Shown: one piece after another, positions 17,981-26,059 of the stretch | How positions within the stretch are numbered: position 1 is the first letter of the stretch | How the letters are laid out: each line of letters starts with the position of its first letter | Source: Rhodospirillales bacterium | Lineage (GTDB): Bacteria; Pseudomonadota; Alphaproteobacteria; Rhodospirillales; JABHCV01 | DNA: 35,528 nucleotides | Direction of reading: 5' to 3' | Assembly: GCA_016776705.1 (NCBI GenBank) | Contig: JADHSW010000002.1 | Coordinates: 1-35,528, forward strand | Notes under the pieces: model-generated | Databases searched by the model: none | Told to the model about the DNA's origin: nothing | What the model saw: only the letters and a program-made list of their open reading frames with translations | Program-made: the position numbers and the translations under genes

Positions 17981-18802
17981 ATGATTGATGTTGTAAACCT
18001 GACTGCCGCAGCCTATCAGGCGTTGCAAACCCAGCAGCGTACGGCGGCGCTTATTGACAATACGACCGAGAATATTTCGACTGGTCGTAAGGTGAACAGG
18101 GCACAGGATAATCCGACTGACTATTTTCAGGCGCGTGAGCTTAGCAACCGGGCAAGTGATCTTCTTGCCGTCAAGAATAGCATTGGCCAAGGCCTGAGCA
18201 CTATAGAGGCAGCGTCAATTGGGCTTCGATCCTTAAATCAGACAATTGATCAACTGGGCGCGATTGTTTCCAGTATCCGCGGCGCCAGCGACGAGGAAAG
18301 GCTGTCAACGGCAGCTATTTTCGATCAGGTTGTAAGCCAGCTTGACCAACTGGCATCGGACAGCAGCTATTCCGGTGTTAGCCTGATCAGTGGCTTGCCG
18401 CAGGATTTGAGCGTCACCATTAGCGATGATGGTGAAGCCCTTACGGTTTCCGGCGAAGCATCCGACCAGAGCGGTCTGGGCATCGGATCGGCGGCATCGG
18501 AATACGATGACTTCGCGACGAATGCCAATATTGATGCTGCATTGGCTGATCTTGATGCTGCAAGCGCTGCCATCCGCGCCCGTGAACATTCCTTTCTGAG
18601 TAATCTTTCAGTGCTGGATGTTCGCGAACAGTTCGCCCAGGACTTAAGCGATACCCTTCAAGCCGGTTCCGACAATCTGGTTAATGCCAATCTTGAGGAA
18701 GAAGCTGCGACTTTCCTGGCCCTTCAGGTGCGTCAAAAACTGGGCAATGTAACCCTCAACCTGATTTCAGAGAAAAACAATGCAATTGCCAGCCTGTTCT
18801 AA
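17981..18802 (+). CDS. Flagellin, divergent
   Basis: 273-aa protein, the size of short alphaproteobacterial flagellins. The N-terminal helical region (LIDNTTENISTGRKVNRAQD) and C-terminal region (NANLEEEAATFLALQVRQKL) match the flagellin D0/D1 domains; the variable centre (about 130-190) is short and acidic. The extreme ends differ from textbook flagellins: the N-terminus reads MIDVVNLTAAAYQALQ and the C-terminus ASLF in place of a typical LLR ending. It may be a minor or alternative filament protein. Identification is strengthened by the flaF gene 3 nt downstream. No obvious sigma-28 or sigma-54 promoter is seen in the 44 nt before it. Confidence 0.85.
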   Translation: MIDVVNLTAAAYQALQTQQRTAALIDNTTENISTGRKVNRAQDNPTDYFQARELSNRASDLLAVKNSIGQGLSTIEAASIGLRSLNQTIDQLGAIVSSIRGASDEERLSTAAIFDQVVSQLDQLASDSSYSGVSLISGLPQDLSVTISDDGEALTVSGEASDQSGLGIGSAASEYDDFATNANIDAALADLDAASAAIRAREHSFLSNLSVLDVREQFAQDLSDTLQAGSDNLVNANLEEEAATFLALQVRQKLGNVTLNLISEKNNAIASLF

Positions 18803-18805
18803 AAC

Positions 18806-19177
18806 ATGTCCTCAGATCTAACCAAATCCTATGCCCGGATACAAAAGTCAACGCCGGGTGGTCGACACGGGGAAGCAGCGGCTTTTGTAGAAACCGCCCG
18901 TAAAATACATGAAGCGGCTCAGGCTCCAATAGATGTCAGCGCGTATGCGCGCTCACTACAAAACAATCAGAAACTGTGGACATTGCTTCAGGCAAGTTTG
19001 TTGGAAGATGAAGGACGCCTACCCGAAGACTTGAGGCAAGACATTCTGAAATTGAGTATTTTCGTCGACAAGCAAACCCTGAAAGCCTTGGCCTTGCCGT
19101 CTTTTGAAAATGTCGCATCATTAATCGACATCAACCGCAATATGGCCGGCGGGTTGTTTCAAAAACCGAAAGAGTAA
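18806..19177 (+). CDS. flaF: FlaF, flagellin synthesis/secretion factor
   Basis: 123-aa protein of the FlaF family, found with FlbT in alphaproteobacteria, where it promotes flagellin synthesis or secretion (Caulobacter). Conserved helices are visible in ETARKIHEAAQAP, SLQNNQKLWTLLQASL and LPEDLRQDILKLSIFVDKQT. It starts 3 nt after the flagellin stop and so is almost certainly cotranslated with it. The antagonist flbT is not in the window. It is convergent with the M23 peptidase gene, with 3 nt between the stops. Confidence 0.9.
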   Translation: MSSDLTKSYARIQKSTPGGRHGEAAAFVETARKIHEAAQAPIDVSAYARSLQNNQKLWTLLQASLLEDEGRLPEDLRQDILKLSIFVDKQTLKALALPSFENVASLIDINRNMAGGLFQKPKE

Positions 19178-19180
19178 TTC

Positions 19181-20554
19181 TTAACGCGAAGCCAGTTTGA
19201 CAGGTAGCGCCAGCTGGGCGTACTGGCGGTCTATTTCCGTGCGCACGATCTGGAAGGCTGCGAGTTCCTTACCTTTGAGCTTGCGCCCGGATGGCATTTT
19301 AACCCTGAACGGGTTGACCTGACGGTCGGAACGCCTGATTTCATAGTGCAGGTGCGGTCCGGTGGAACGCCCTGTAGTGCCCACAAAGCCGATGATTTGA
19401 CCTTGTTTAACGCGGCGACCCTTGGCCGTGCCGACCCGGCTCATATGGCCATAAGCAGTAGTATATTCGGCGTTGTGACGGATGAGGACGAAATTGCCGT
19501 ATGCGCCTTTGCGTCCGGCGTATTCAACCGTGCCATTGCCTGCGGCGTAAATAGGGGTTCCGCGCGGGGCGGCGAAATCCAGGCCCTTGTGCATTTTGGT
19601 GTATCCCAAAACAGGGTGCGTGCGTTTGCCGAACCCGGACGACAAGCGGGCTCCGTCAATGGGGGTGCGCATTAACGCCTTCTTGGCGCTTTGACCTTTC
19701 TCGTCGAAATAATCGACATCACCGTCGTCCAGGGTATAGCGATAAATGGTGTGACGCTTACCGCTCAATTCCAGTGTTGCAAAAATCACATCACCATTGT
19801 GAACCGGTTTTCCTTCTTCATCGGAAAAACGTTCATACATCAACTCGAAGCCATCGCCGGTGCGAATATCACGCTGGAAATCCACATCCCATGAATAAAG
19901 TCGAATAAGTTCCGCGAGCACTGAATTTGGAACATTAACCTTGTTACCAGCCAGAAACAGGCTCTGATTGATGGTATTGGCGGCGCGGACGGGGTTGCTT
20001 GTCAGTGTGCGCTTTTCTCTGGCAGCGACAAAAGCATCATTTTTGGTCTTTTTTACAACGATCCTGTGTTCGAAATCAGGCAACAGGGACAGTCCAAGAA
20101 ACGTACCAGATGTCGCCGTGGCGGGATCACCCAGGGCGTTGGCGTCGGCCTGGAATGAAATGTCGATATTCTGCCCCTGGCGAATGCTGGATGGATTAAA
20201 GACTTTTTTCAACGCCTGAATAACCCCATTGGCGTCATCACGAGAAATTCCTGCCCGGTCCAGGATTGCGCTGATGGTGTCGCCGCGGTCAATCTTCATG
20301 GTGATGTGATAGGCGGGTGCCGGTTCCTGCGATGTGGCTGCGGGATATTCGCTTATCATGGCGGCGCGGGTGCACAAGGCGGCGGCGGCGGCTGGGTTGC
20401 CAAGCGAAATGGGAGCCATGGACAACGTCGTTTCGGCGTTTTCGGCACCCTGAAGCTGTGCAGACGCAGCCTTCGTCCGCTCGAGGACGAAATTAGCCGA
20501 CAGCAACACACCCGTGGTCAAAACCACGACCGCAAGAAGGCCTCTTAGGAACAT
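19181..20554 (-). CDS. M23 family metallopeptidase (peptidoglycan endopeptidase)
   Basis: 457-aa secreted or membrane-anchored LytM-type peptidase with a single N-terminal hydrophobic segment (about 5-25), a LysM/OapA-like and MepM-like middle region (KIDRGDTISAILDRAGI, VNVPNSVLAELIRLYSWD), and a C-terminal zinc peptidase domain with MHKGLDFAAPRGTPIYA and GPHLHYEIRR (HxxxD and HxH zinc ligands). It probably cleaves peptidoglycan cross-links during growth, as MepM does. ATG 20554 is chosen because a TTG start at 20584 only adds a non-hydrophobic tail. Two TTGACA-like boxes lie upstream, at 20654-20659 and 20673-20678 on the minus strand, without good -10 partners. Confidence 0.92.
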   Translation of the reverse strand: MFLRGLLAVVVLTTGVLLSANFVLERTKAASAQLQGAENAETTLSMAPISLGNPAAAAALCTRAAMISEYPAATSQEPAPAYHITMKIDRGDTISAILDRAGISRDDANGVIQALKKVFNPSSIRQGQNIDISFQADANALGDPATATSGTFLGLSLLPDFEHRIVVKKTKNDAFVAAREKRTLTSNPVRAANTINQSLFLAGNKVNVPNSVLAELIRLYSWDVDFQRDIRTGDGFELMYERFSDEEGKPVHNGDVIFATLELSGKRHTIYRYTLDDGDVDYFDEKGQSAKKALMRTPIDGARLSSGFGKRTHPVLGYTKMHKGLDFAAPRGTPIYAAGNGTVEYAGRKGAYGNFVLIRHNAEYTTAYGHMSRVGTAKGRRVKQGQIIGFVGTTGRSTGPHLHYEIRRSDRQVNPFRVKMPSGRKLKGKELAAFQIVRTEIDRQYAQLALPVKLASR

Positions 20555-20765
20555 GGTTCCTGCTTTTCCTCGTTCAGTACCCAAGGGAGATTATCTTTCG
20601 TGACGCAAACTTCGGCCAAATATTCGCTTTGTTGATGAATTCCGTTTGGAAGATGTCAATTCCCAGGGTATCTGTCAAGTTTCTACAAGCCGATTCCATC
20701 AACAGAATCAATACTATCCGAGGATTAATTAACAAATCATGTTGCTGCATTTTTAAGGGGTGATC

Positions 20766-22187
20766 CTACGAGACCGATTTAGGTTCTTTTATCAGGGCCT
20801 TGGAGACCATCCAGATAAACATGATACCGCCAATAATGGCGATCAGCGCGCCAATACCATTCATGTACATGCCGATTTTAGCGCCAATTTCATCAAGGCC
20901 CTGGGAGTCCCCGGCTGTTTTGCGCGGGGTGCCGTAACCACCGGCCAGAAACAAGCCGATACAGGCAAAAAACTGGCCACCGCCAAACATGTAGATTTGG
21001 GCGTACAGGGCCTTGCCACGTTCCAATTCACGATCAAGCAAGGGTAGGATCAGACCATAGAACAGGCCCATGAAGCTCAGGTTAATACCCGCGATAACGC
21101 CGTGGTAATGGGCCGGGGTGCGGGTGTCGCCGCCGTCAACGAAAAGGCCAAGAAGGCCACCGGCAGCAAAAACCGTGGGTGAAAAAGCCAGGCACAGGAA
21201 TGCCGGATTGCTTAGGGGCCAGCCATTGCCCAGACTTTTTTGCTTCACCATGTCGATCAGCAAGGGAATGCCGAACAACATGGCTGGCAAGGCTAATCCA
21301 TATTGAAAATTGGTAAACATGGACCAGTATTTTTCGTGGACCGGGGCGTACTTCAGGGTTATTGAAATACCCATACCACCATAGACGACGAGGATGCTCA
21401 TTGCCGTCAAAATAAGTTGATTATCCTCGACAACGATGTCTTTCAGGGTTAGTCGGGCCAGCACATAAAGGGCGGTGATGAGCATCGCCGTGTTGGCGAA
21501 TTGCAGAATATGGCCGCCACCCCAGAACAGGCTTTCGTTGAATTCATAGGACAGATCTTCATCAAGCAGGGTTCCCGCCGCAATAGCGAAAGAAATCAAG
21601 GCGACGCCGAAAATAAGAGATCCGCACAGTGTGCCAAAGGGCAGGGGATTTTTCCAGCGCCCTTGAGAACCAGGCAGATTAAGCAAAAGCCGCAGCACCA
21701 TCAGGCCAAGGACCGCAGCCAGCAAGGCCAGACCCGAATAATAAAGCGGGTCGGTGATGGCTGGAATGTAATTGTTCAGGGTCGCTTCTCCGCGCTCCAT
21801 AAAGGCGGGAATAAACAGCAGCAGGCAACTGGCGTAGCCGCCGATCAGGGCCGGCTTTCCCAAACCCTGCAGGCGGGGGGCACCGTTGGAAATTCTGGTT
21901 GTCGAGATATTAAGCAGGCAACCGAACACGGCTTGGAACCAGACCACAAAGGAAAAGACGACATGAATGACCAGTCCCTTGTCGAAAAAATCCAGTGGTA
22001 GGGGCAAGACACCCTCAACACCGGGAATTCTGGAAACCGCGAGCAACAGGGCGAAGACCCCGGCCATCGCCAATGACAATACTGCCAATCCGGCCCATCC
22101 GCGTAATTCTCCGGTTTGAGCGGGCGTTCTGATGGCGGAAAGGCTTTCGAGAATGCCGATTTGGGCCGTTGCAGTTTCAGATGTCAT
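20766..22187 (-). CDS. COX1-superfamily membrane protein, atypical (annotation would be cbb3-type subunit I-like)
   Basis: 473-aa polytopic protein with about 12 predicted helices and a heme-copper oxidase subunit I layout. Conserved histidines match known ligands: His75 (GLVIHVVF, low-spin heme), His226 (WGGGHILQF, CuB-type position) and His360/His362 (TPAHYHGV, high- and low-spin hemes). The helix-VII His pair that completes CuB (HH in cbb3, COX and NOR enzymes) is not found: the matching stretch reads GISITLKYAPVHEKYW, with only His284. It may therefore bind two hemes yet lack a normal binuclear centre. It is last in the oxidase cluster, 5 nt after the DUF420 gene. Catalysis, electron transfer or assembly roles are all possible. 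Confidence 0.75.
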   Translation of the reverse strand: MTSETATAQIGILESLSAIRTPAQTGELRGWAGLAVLSLAMAGVFALLLAVSRIPGVEGVLPLPLDFFDKGLVIHVVFSFVVWFQAVFGCLLNISTTRISNGAPRLQGLGKPALIGGYASCLLLFIPAFMERGEATLNNYIPAITDPLYYSGLALLAAVLGLMVLRLLLNLPGSQGRWKNPLPFGTLCGSLIFGVALISFAIAAGTLLDEDLSYEFNESLFWGGGHILQFANTAMLITALYVLARLTLKDIVVEDNQLILTAMSILVVYGGMGISITLKYAPVHEKYWSMFTNFQYGLALPAMLFGIPLLIDMVKQKSLGNGWPLSNPAFLCLAFSPTVFAAGGLLGLFVDGGDTRTPAHYHGVIAGINLSFMGLFYGLILPLLDRELERGKALYAQIYMFGGGQFFACIGLFLAGGYGTPRKTAGDSQGLDEIGAKIGMYMNGIGALIAIIGGIMFIWMVSKALIKEPKSVS

Positions 22188-22192
22188 TGAGG

Positions 22193-22624
22193 TCAACCAG
22201 TAAAGGGATAGATATGAATGGCCATGGCATAGACGACGACGCCGGAGATAGAGACATACAGCCACAACGGCAGGGTCCAGCGGGCAAGGCGTTTGTGGGC
22301 GTCAAACTTGCCGCTAAAGGCGCGGTAGGCGAGAAAGGGAACAATGGGTGTCAGGATCACGGCACCCAGTACGTGGGCGATCAGGATGGCGAAATAGATC
22401 GGACGAATAACGCCTTCACCGCCAAATTTTGCGAGACCGGAATTCATGTGGTAATAGACATAAACAATCAGAAAAAGCACGGCCACGCCAAGGGCAGATA
22501 CCATCATCGCCTTGTGGCGAGTGCGATCGCCAATGCGGATAAAATAAAAACCGGTTAGCAGCATTGCGATGGTGGTGGAATTCAATCCGGCGAGAATATG
22601 GGGAAACGTTGTGATTTCGATCAT
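22193..22624 (-). CDS. DUF420 membrane protein (CtaM/YozB-like)
   Basis: 143-aa protein with four predicted transmembrane helices and several conserved histidines (FPHILAGLNS, YHMNSGL, AHVLGAV, AHKRLARW). DUF420 proteins include Bacillus YozB and Staphylococcus CtaM; CtaM is needed for maturation of an aa3-type terminal oxidase. That, with its place in an oxidase cluster, suggests an assembly or heme-handling role here. It starts 3 nt after the 38-codon gene and ends 5 nt before the atypical COX1-like gene, so the three form a tight sub-operon. Confidence 0.85.
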   Translation of the reverse strand: MIEITTFPHILAGLNSTTIAMLLTGFYFIRIGDRTRHKAMMVSALGVAVLFLIVYVYYHMNSGLAKFGGEGVIRPIYFAILIAHVLGAVILTPIVPFLAYRAFSGKFDAHKRLARWTLPLWLYVSISGVVVYAMAIHIYPFTG

Positions 22625-22627
22625 CGC

Positions 22628-22744
22628 TCAGGGGCCGTAGTTGATTATTTTATACATGATTGAAGCATACATAAGAATGGCAATGCCAAGTAAAATGCCA
22701 AAGATAAGCCATTTGTTGAATTTGGGCTTCGGGTTGTCAGTCAT
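22628..22744 (-). CDS. Small single-pass membrane protein of the oxidase cluster (38 aa)
   Basis: Short open frame beginning MTDNPKPKFNKW, then one hydrophobic helix (about 13-34) and the C-terminus MYKIINYGP. A good GGGAG ribosome-binding site lies about 6 nt before the ATG, the codon use resembles that of its neighbours, and the stop is 3 nt before DUF420. The charged N-terminus followed by one helix resembles CcoQ-like or CtaD-associated small subunits and the 'cytochrome oxidase small assembly protein' type, but I cannot assign a family. Confidence 0.65.
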   Translation of the reverse strand: MTDNPKPKFNKWLIFGILLGIAILMYASIMYKIINYGP

Positions 22745-22802
22745 GAATGGCTCCCAAGCCAGATTAGTTTAGGGATTGCCGGGAATATAGGTCCGCTTTG
22801 GG

Positions 22803-22841
22803 CAAAAGAAAAGGCGGGAGTCGCATTGCGATTCCCGCCTT
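22803..22841 (-). terminator. Rho-independent terminator after ctaD
   Basis: On the minus strand a 14-bp stem with a single G-U wobble (22828-22841 pairing with 22811-22824) and a 3-nt loop is followed by a T-rich run TTTTCTTTTG. It begins 20 nt beyond the ctaD stop. It probably ends or attenuates the ctaE-sco-ctaC-ctaD transcript before the small membrane gene. Confidence 0.9.
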
Positions 22842-22861
22842 CGACTTATGATCAAGAAACC

Positions 22862-24469
22862 TTACTTGTGGTAATCGTAAGGCGACCAGCCCGCGCTAAC
22901 CGTTACGGACTCGGTGAAGTTGCCAGGTCCCGGGGGGTTCGGTGCGTGGGTCCATTCAAGTGATCTGGAATTCCACGGGTTGGCCGGAGCCTTTTCGCCC
23001 GAGATTGCACACTTGATCCAGCCGTAAATCATGATGGCGACACCGGCGGCGGTAAGGAACGCACCCACCGTGGCGACTTCATGGTAGCCTTCGAACTGCG
23101 GGAACATTTCATAGTTCCAGTAGCGACGCGGCATGCCTTGCGGGCCGATGATAAACAAGGGCCAGAAGGTCAGATTGATGCCAGCGAAGTTCAGATAGAA
23201 CCCGATCTTCGCCATGCCGGTATCGGCCATGCGTCCGGTCATCTTGGGGAACCAGTAGTAGACGGCGGCAAACACCGCGTATGTCGAGAACAGCCCCATG
23301 ATGAAGTGGAAGTGAGCATGAATGAAAGAGGTTTCAGACAAATGCACCGTAAGCGAGGTCATGGCCAACGGAATACCCGTCAGGCCGCCAACCATGATCA
23401 GGTACAACATGGCAACACAGTACATCATGGCAACGTTGTAGGTGATTGCTGCCCGCCAAAGGGTACCCCACAAGGACATTACAACAAGGCCAACCGGGAC
23501 CGAAATCAACAGGGTTGAAATCATCATGCCGATACGAATCCAGTCCGGCATACCGGTGACATACAGGTGATGAATCCATACTTCACCACCGATGGCGACA
23601 ATGCCACCAATACCGCCATAAATGCAGACCTTGTAGTTGAAGACCGGATTCTTGGCCATGGTTGCGATGACTTCGAACATGATGCCCACAGCCGGCAGGA
23701 AAATAACGTAAACGGCCGGGTGCGAATAGAACCAGAAAAGGTTCTGGTACAAAAGCACATCGCCGCCAGCTGCCGGGTTAAAGAAGTGAGTGCCAAGATA
23801 TTTATCAAACAACAACAAGGTCACGGCGGCTGCCAGTACGGGAATGAAAACCAACTGCAGGACAAACGCTGCCAGGGTGGTCCAGACGAAGACATTGAGC
23901 TGGTTCCAGCCCATGCCCGGTGCCCGCATGTAAATCACTGTAACCAGGAAGTTGACGGCGCCCAGGATCGATGAGAAGCCAAGCAAGTGGACAGTAAACA
24001 CGTAGAACGATGTGTTCCCAGCCGTCGTCACCGCATAGGGCGGGTAGCCTGTCCACATTATGTCCGGGGTGTCGGGAATGACGATGCTGATCAATGCCAG
24101 GATAATGGCAAAGTAGAAAAGCCAGATGCTGAAGGCATTGATGCGTGGAAACGCCACATCGGGAGCGCCGATCATAAGTGGCAGGAAGTAATTTGCCGCA
24201 AACCCGGTCAGTCCCGGAATAAGGAACGCCAGGATCATGGCCGCACCGTGGAAGTAAAGCCACTCGTTGTAATCGGTGCCTGTTTCGATGAACTGGGCAC
24301 CAAGCTGTGCCTGTTCAAGGCGCATCATCAGGGCCATCATGCCGGCCACGGCGAAGGCGGCAATTGATCCAATCAGATACATGACGCCGATACGTTTGTG
24401 ATCGGTGGTGAAAATCCACTCTTTAAGGTTAAAACCTTCGTCAGCGTGGGTTGATGTTGCTGTACTCAT
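22862..24469 (-). CDS. ctaD: Cytochrome c oxidase subunit I, A2-like
   Basis: 535-aa catalytic subunit of a proton-pumping heme-copper oxidase. Visible are the low-spin heme His (YFHGAAM), GAPDVAFPRIN with the D-channel Asp, the CuB ligands FYSHPAVYV (His250, cross-linked-type Tyr254) and WIHHLYV, and the heme pair HAHFHF. The YSHPxV motif replaces the GHPEV of common A1-type enzymes, pointing to the A2 group. The K-channel Lys expected in PTGxK is Val329 (SVPVGLVVMS). ATG 24469 has AAGGAG about 10 nt upstream. ctaC is 27 nt upstream. Confidence 0.95.
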   Translation of the reverse strand: MSTATSTHADEGFNLKEWIFTTDHKRIGVMYLIGSIAAFAVAGMMALMMRLEQAQLGAQFIETGTDYNEWLYFHGAAMILAFLIPGLTGFAANYFLPLMIGAPDVAFPRINAFSIWLFYFAIILALISIVIPDTPDIMWTGYPPYAVTTAGNTSFYVFTVHLLGFSSILGAVNFLVTVIYMRAPGMGWNQLNVFVWTTLAAFVLQLVFIPVLAAAVTLLLFDKYLGTHFFNPAAGGDVLLYQNLFWFYSHPAVYVIFLPAVGIMFEVIATMAKNPVFNYKVCIYGGIGGIVAIGGEVWIHHLYVTGMPDWIRIGMMISTLLISVPVGLVVMSLWGTLWRAAITYNVAMMYCVAMLYLIMVGGLTGIPLAMTSLTVHLSETSFIHAHFHFIMGLFSTYAVFAAVYYWFPKMTGRMADTGMAKIGFYLNFAGINLTFWPLFIIGPQGMPRRYWNYEMFPQFEGYHEVATVGAFLTAAGVAIMIYGWIKCAISGEKAPANPWNSRSLEWTHAPNPPGPGNFTESVTVSAGWSPYDYHK

Positions 24470-24496
24470 ATCAATAAAACTCCTTGGGCTTTGGCC

Positions 24497-25198
24497 TTAG
24501 CCTTCGGCCTGTTCAGCCAGCCATTTTTCGAATTCCTCGGGCGACACTGCTTCAACAGCCGTATACATTTCCGAGTGCGAGTTACCGCAGAATTCCCGAC
24601 ACGTGACGAGGGTTTCAACTGCTTCGATCGGGTTAAACCAGATGTAGGTAACCCGACCCGGCATGACATCTTCCGTCAGCCGGTAATAGGGCAAGCCGAA
24701 GGAATGGATGACGTCATCAGACGTCATCCGCAACACAACAGGAATTCCGATGGGTACTTTCAGTTCATCGGTCGTGGTGCCGTCTTCGTATTCAAACTCC
24801 CAGTACCACTGATAGCCTGTGACTTTAATTTCCATGGCGTCTTCGGGAACTGTGCGCTGATGCTCCCATACCGTCCAGCCCTTGGCGGCAAGGTACAAAT
24901 CGTCAGCCATGAAAATGGCTGCCGGGATCAGGGCCCAACCAATTGCGTTAGCTGTCGTCAAGGACTTTGCGGTCCCGACTTCATCCGGGCTTTTTGCCTT
25001 GAAGCGGATCAGCATGTAAATGGCTGCAACGATGAAAATCACACCGATAACGGTGATGTCGATCAACACCTCGTGCCAAAGTTCGTTCCAGTCGGCTCGC
25101 GTGTCGGGGGTATCTCCCGCCGCCGCAAATGCCGGTGTTGCGAGCAACAGGGATGCTGCGGCACCGTTAAGCACTGACATGATTTGCTTAAGTTTCAA
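24497..25198 (-). CDS. ctaC: Cytochrome c oxidase subunit II
   Basis: 233-aa subunit with the CuA centre that accepts electrons from cytochrome c in the periplasm. A signal peptide (ending ATPAFAAAG) is followed by two transmembrane helices, WYWEFEYED, and the CuA-binding DVIHSFG and CREFCGNSHSEM (two Cys, two His, one Met). A TTG start at 25198 is used: a GGGAG box lies about 7 nt before it and it supplies the positive MKLK n-region. The alternative ATG 25180 would lie about 25 nt from that box. The gene overlaps the sco stop by 11 nt. There is no fused cytochrome c domain. Confidence 0.93.
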   Translation of the reverse strand: MKLKQIMSVLNGAAASLLLATPAFAAAGDTPDTRADWNELWHEVLIDITVIGVIFIVAAIYMLIRFKAKSPDEVGTAKSLTTANAIGWALIPAAIFMADDLYLAAKGWTVWEHQRTVPEDAMEIKVTGYQWYWEFEYEDGTTTDELKVPIGIPVVLRMTSDDVIHSFGLPYYRLTEDVMPGRVTYIWFNPIEAVETLVTCREFCGNSHSEMYTAVEAVSPEEFEKWLAEQAEG

Positions 25199-26027
25199 GT
25201 TTCTTCTCCCTCTCTCTTTGCCGGCGTCGGTAAAAAATTACCGATCCGGAGAACGCAGTAACTCCGAAGGTTAGTGAACCAACGGCGACAAATAATGGAA
25301 TGTTGTAGGTGTATCGACCTTCTTTGTAGTTGTAGCTGTAACAAAGGCTGGTCGCGAAATTAATGATCTCACTGGGTCTGAATTTACCCTGCTTGGCGTC
25401 GAAAACAGCCAGTTCGACGTCGTTTGACTCCACATTCAGTGAGTATAGAACACGAATGAGCCTGCCTTCGGCGGACAAGAAAAGGAAGGCGCCCGGATGG
25501 AAGAACGTCCGATCATGCGGTGACCAGAAGTATTTAAAGCCCAGTTTGTCAGCAAAAGGTTTGATTTGGTCGGGGTTCTTCATTGTGGCAAAGGTCCAGC
25601 CTTCGCCAACCTTTCTGGTTTCTTCAAGATGTTGCTTGAACACACCCAGTTTTTCCAGGCTGTCATGCTCGTCAAAGGAAATCGTCAGAACCTCGAAGTC
25701 TTTCCCCATTTTGATTTTACTAACGCCAGCAAGCCGGTCACGAAGATCGGCGTTGATGACGGAACAGCTGCCATCGCATGAATAATACGAAAGCACCAAA
25801 ATCAATGGCTTGCCCAGTTTCTCGGACAGTTTGAATTCTTTGCCGTTCTCGTCGATAAGGGAAATGCCTTTATCGACCTTGGCCCCGAGATGCTTCTGTT
25901 CGTCAATTTGGAAGACCGTCGGATCGATGTAGGATTCCGGCACACGGTTGTACTGCGCCTTTGCTGCGGTTGCAAAAAAGACGGAGCACAAAAGTATGCC
26001 TGTAATTGTATGTTGAACCCTCAGCAT
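25188..26027 (-). CDS. SCO family copper chaperone with C-terminal TM helix
   Basis: 279-aa thioredoxin-fold protein for copper insertion into CuA of subunit II. An N-terminal signal segment (GILLCSVFFATAAKAQ) precedes the copper-binding CDGSC motif (SYYSCDGSCSVIN), and a distal His in TFFHPGAFLFL supplies the third ligand. Unlike ordinary Sco proteins of about 200 aa, the C-terminal part has a long extension with a second hydrophobic segment (IPLFVAVGSLTFGV) and a basic tail. ATG 26027 is preferred to 26132, which lies inside ctaE. It is placed between ctaE and ctaC. Confidence 0.9.
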   Translation of the reverse strand: MLRVQHTITGILLCSVFFATAAKAQYNRVPESYIDPTVFQIDEQKHLGAKVDKGISLIDENGKEFKLSEKLGKPLILVLSYYSCDGSCSVINADLRDRLAGVSKIKMGKDFEVLTISFDEHDSLEKLGVFKQHLEETRKVGEGWTFATMKNPDQIKPFADKLGFKYFWSPHDRTFFHPGAFLFLSAEGRLIRVLYSLNVESNDVELAVFDAKQGKFRPSEIINFATSLCYSYNYKEGRYTYNIPLFVAVGSLTFGVTAFSGSVIFYRRRQREREKKLET

Positions 26028-26059
26028 GGTTCTGATCCGTATTCCCCCGGAATTTTGTC

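Noticed and set aside
20555..20584. TTG start 10 codons upstream for the M23 peptidase
   Set aside because: The extension is short and polar and gives no better ribosome-binding site than ATG 20554.
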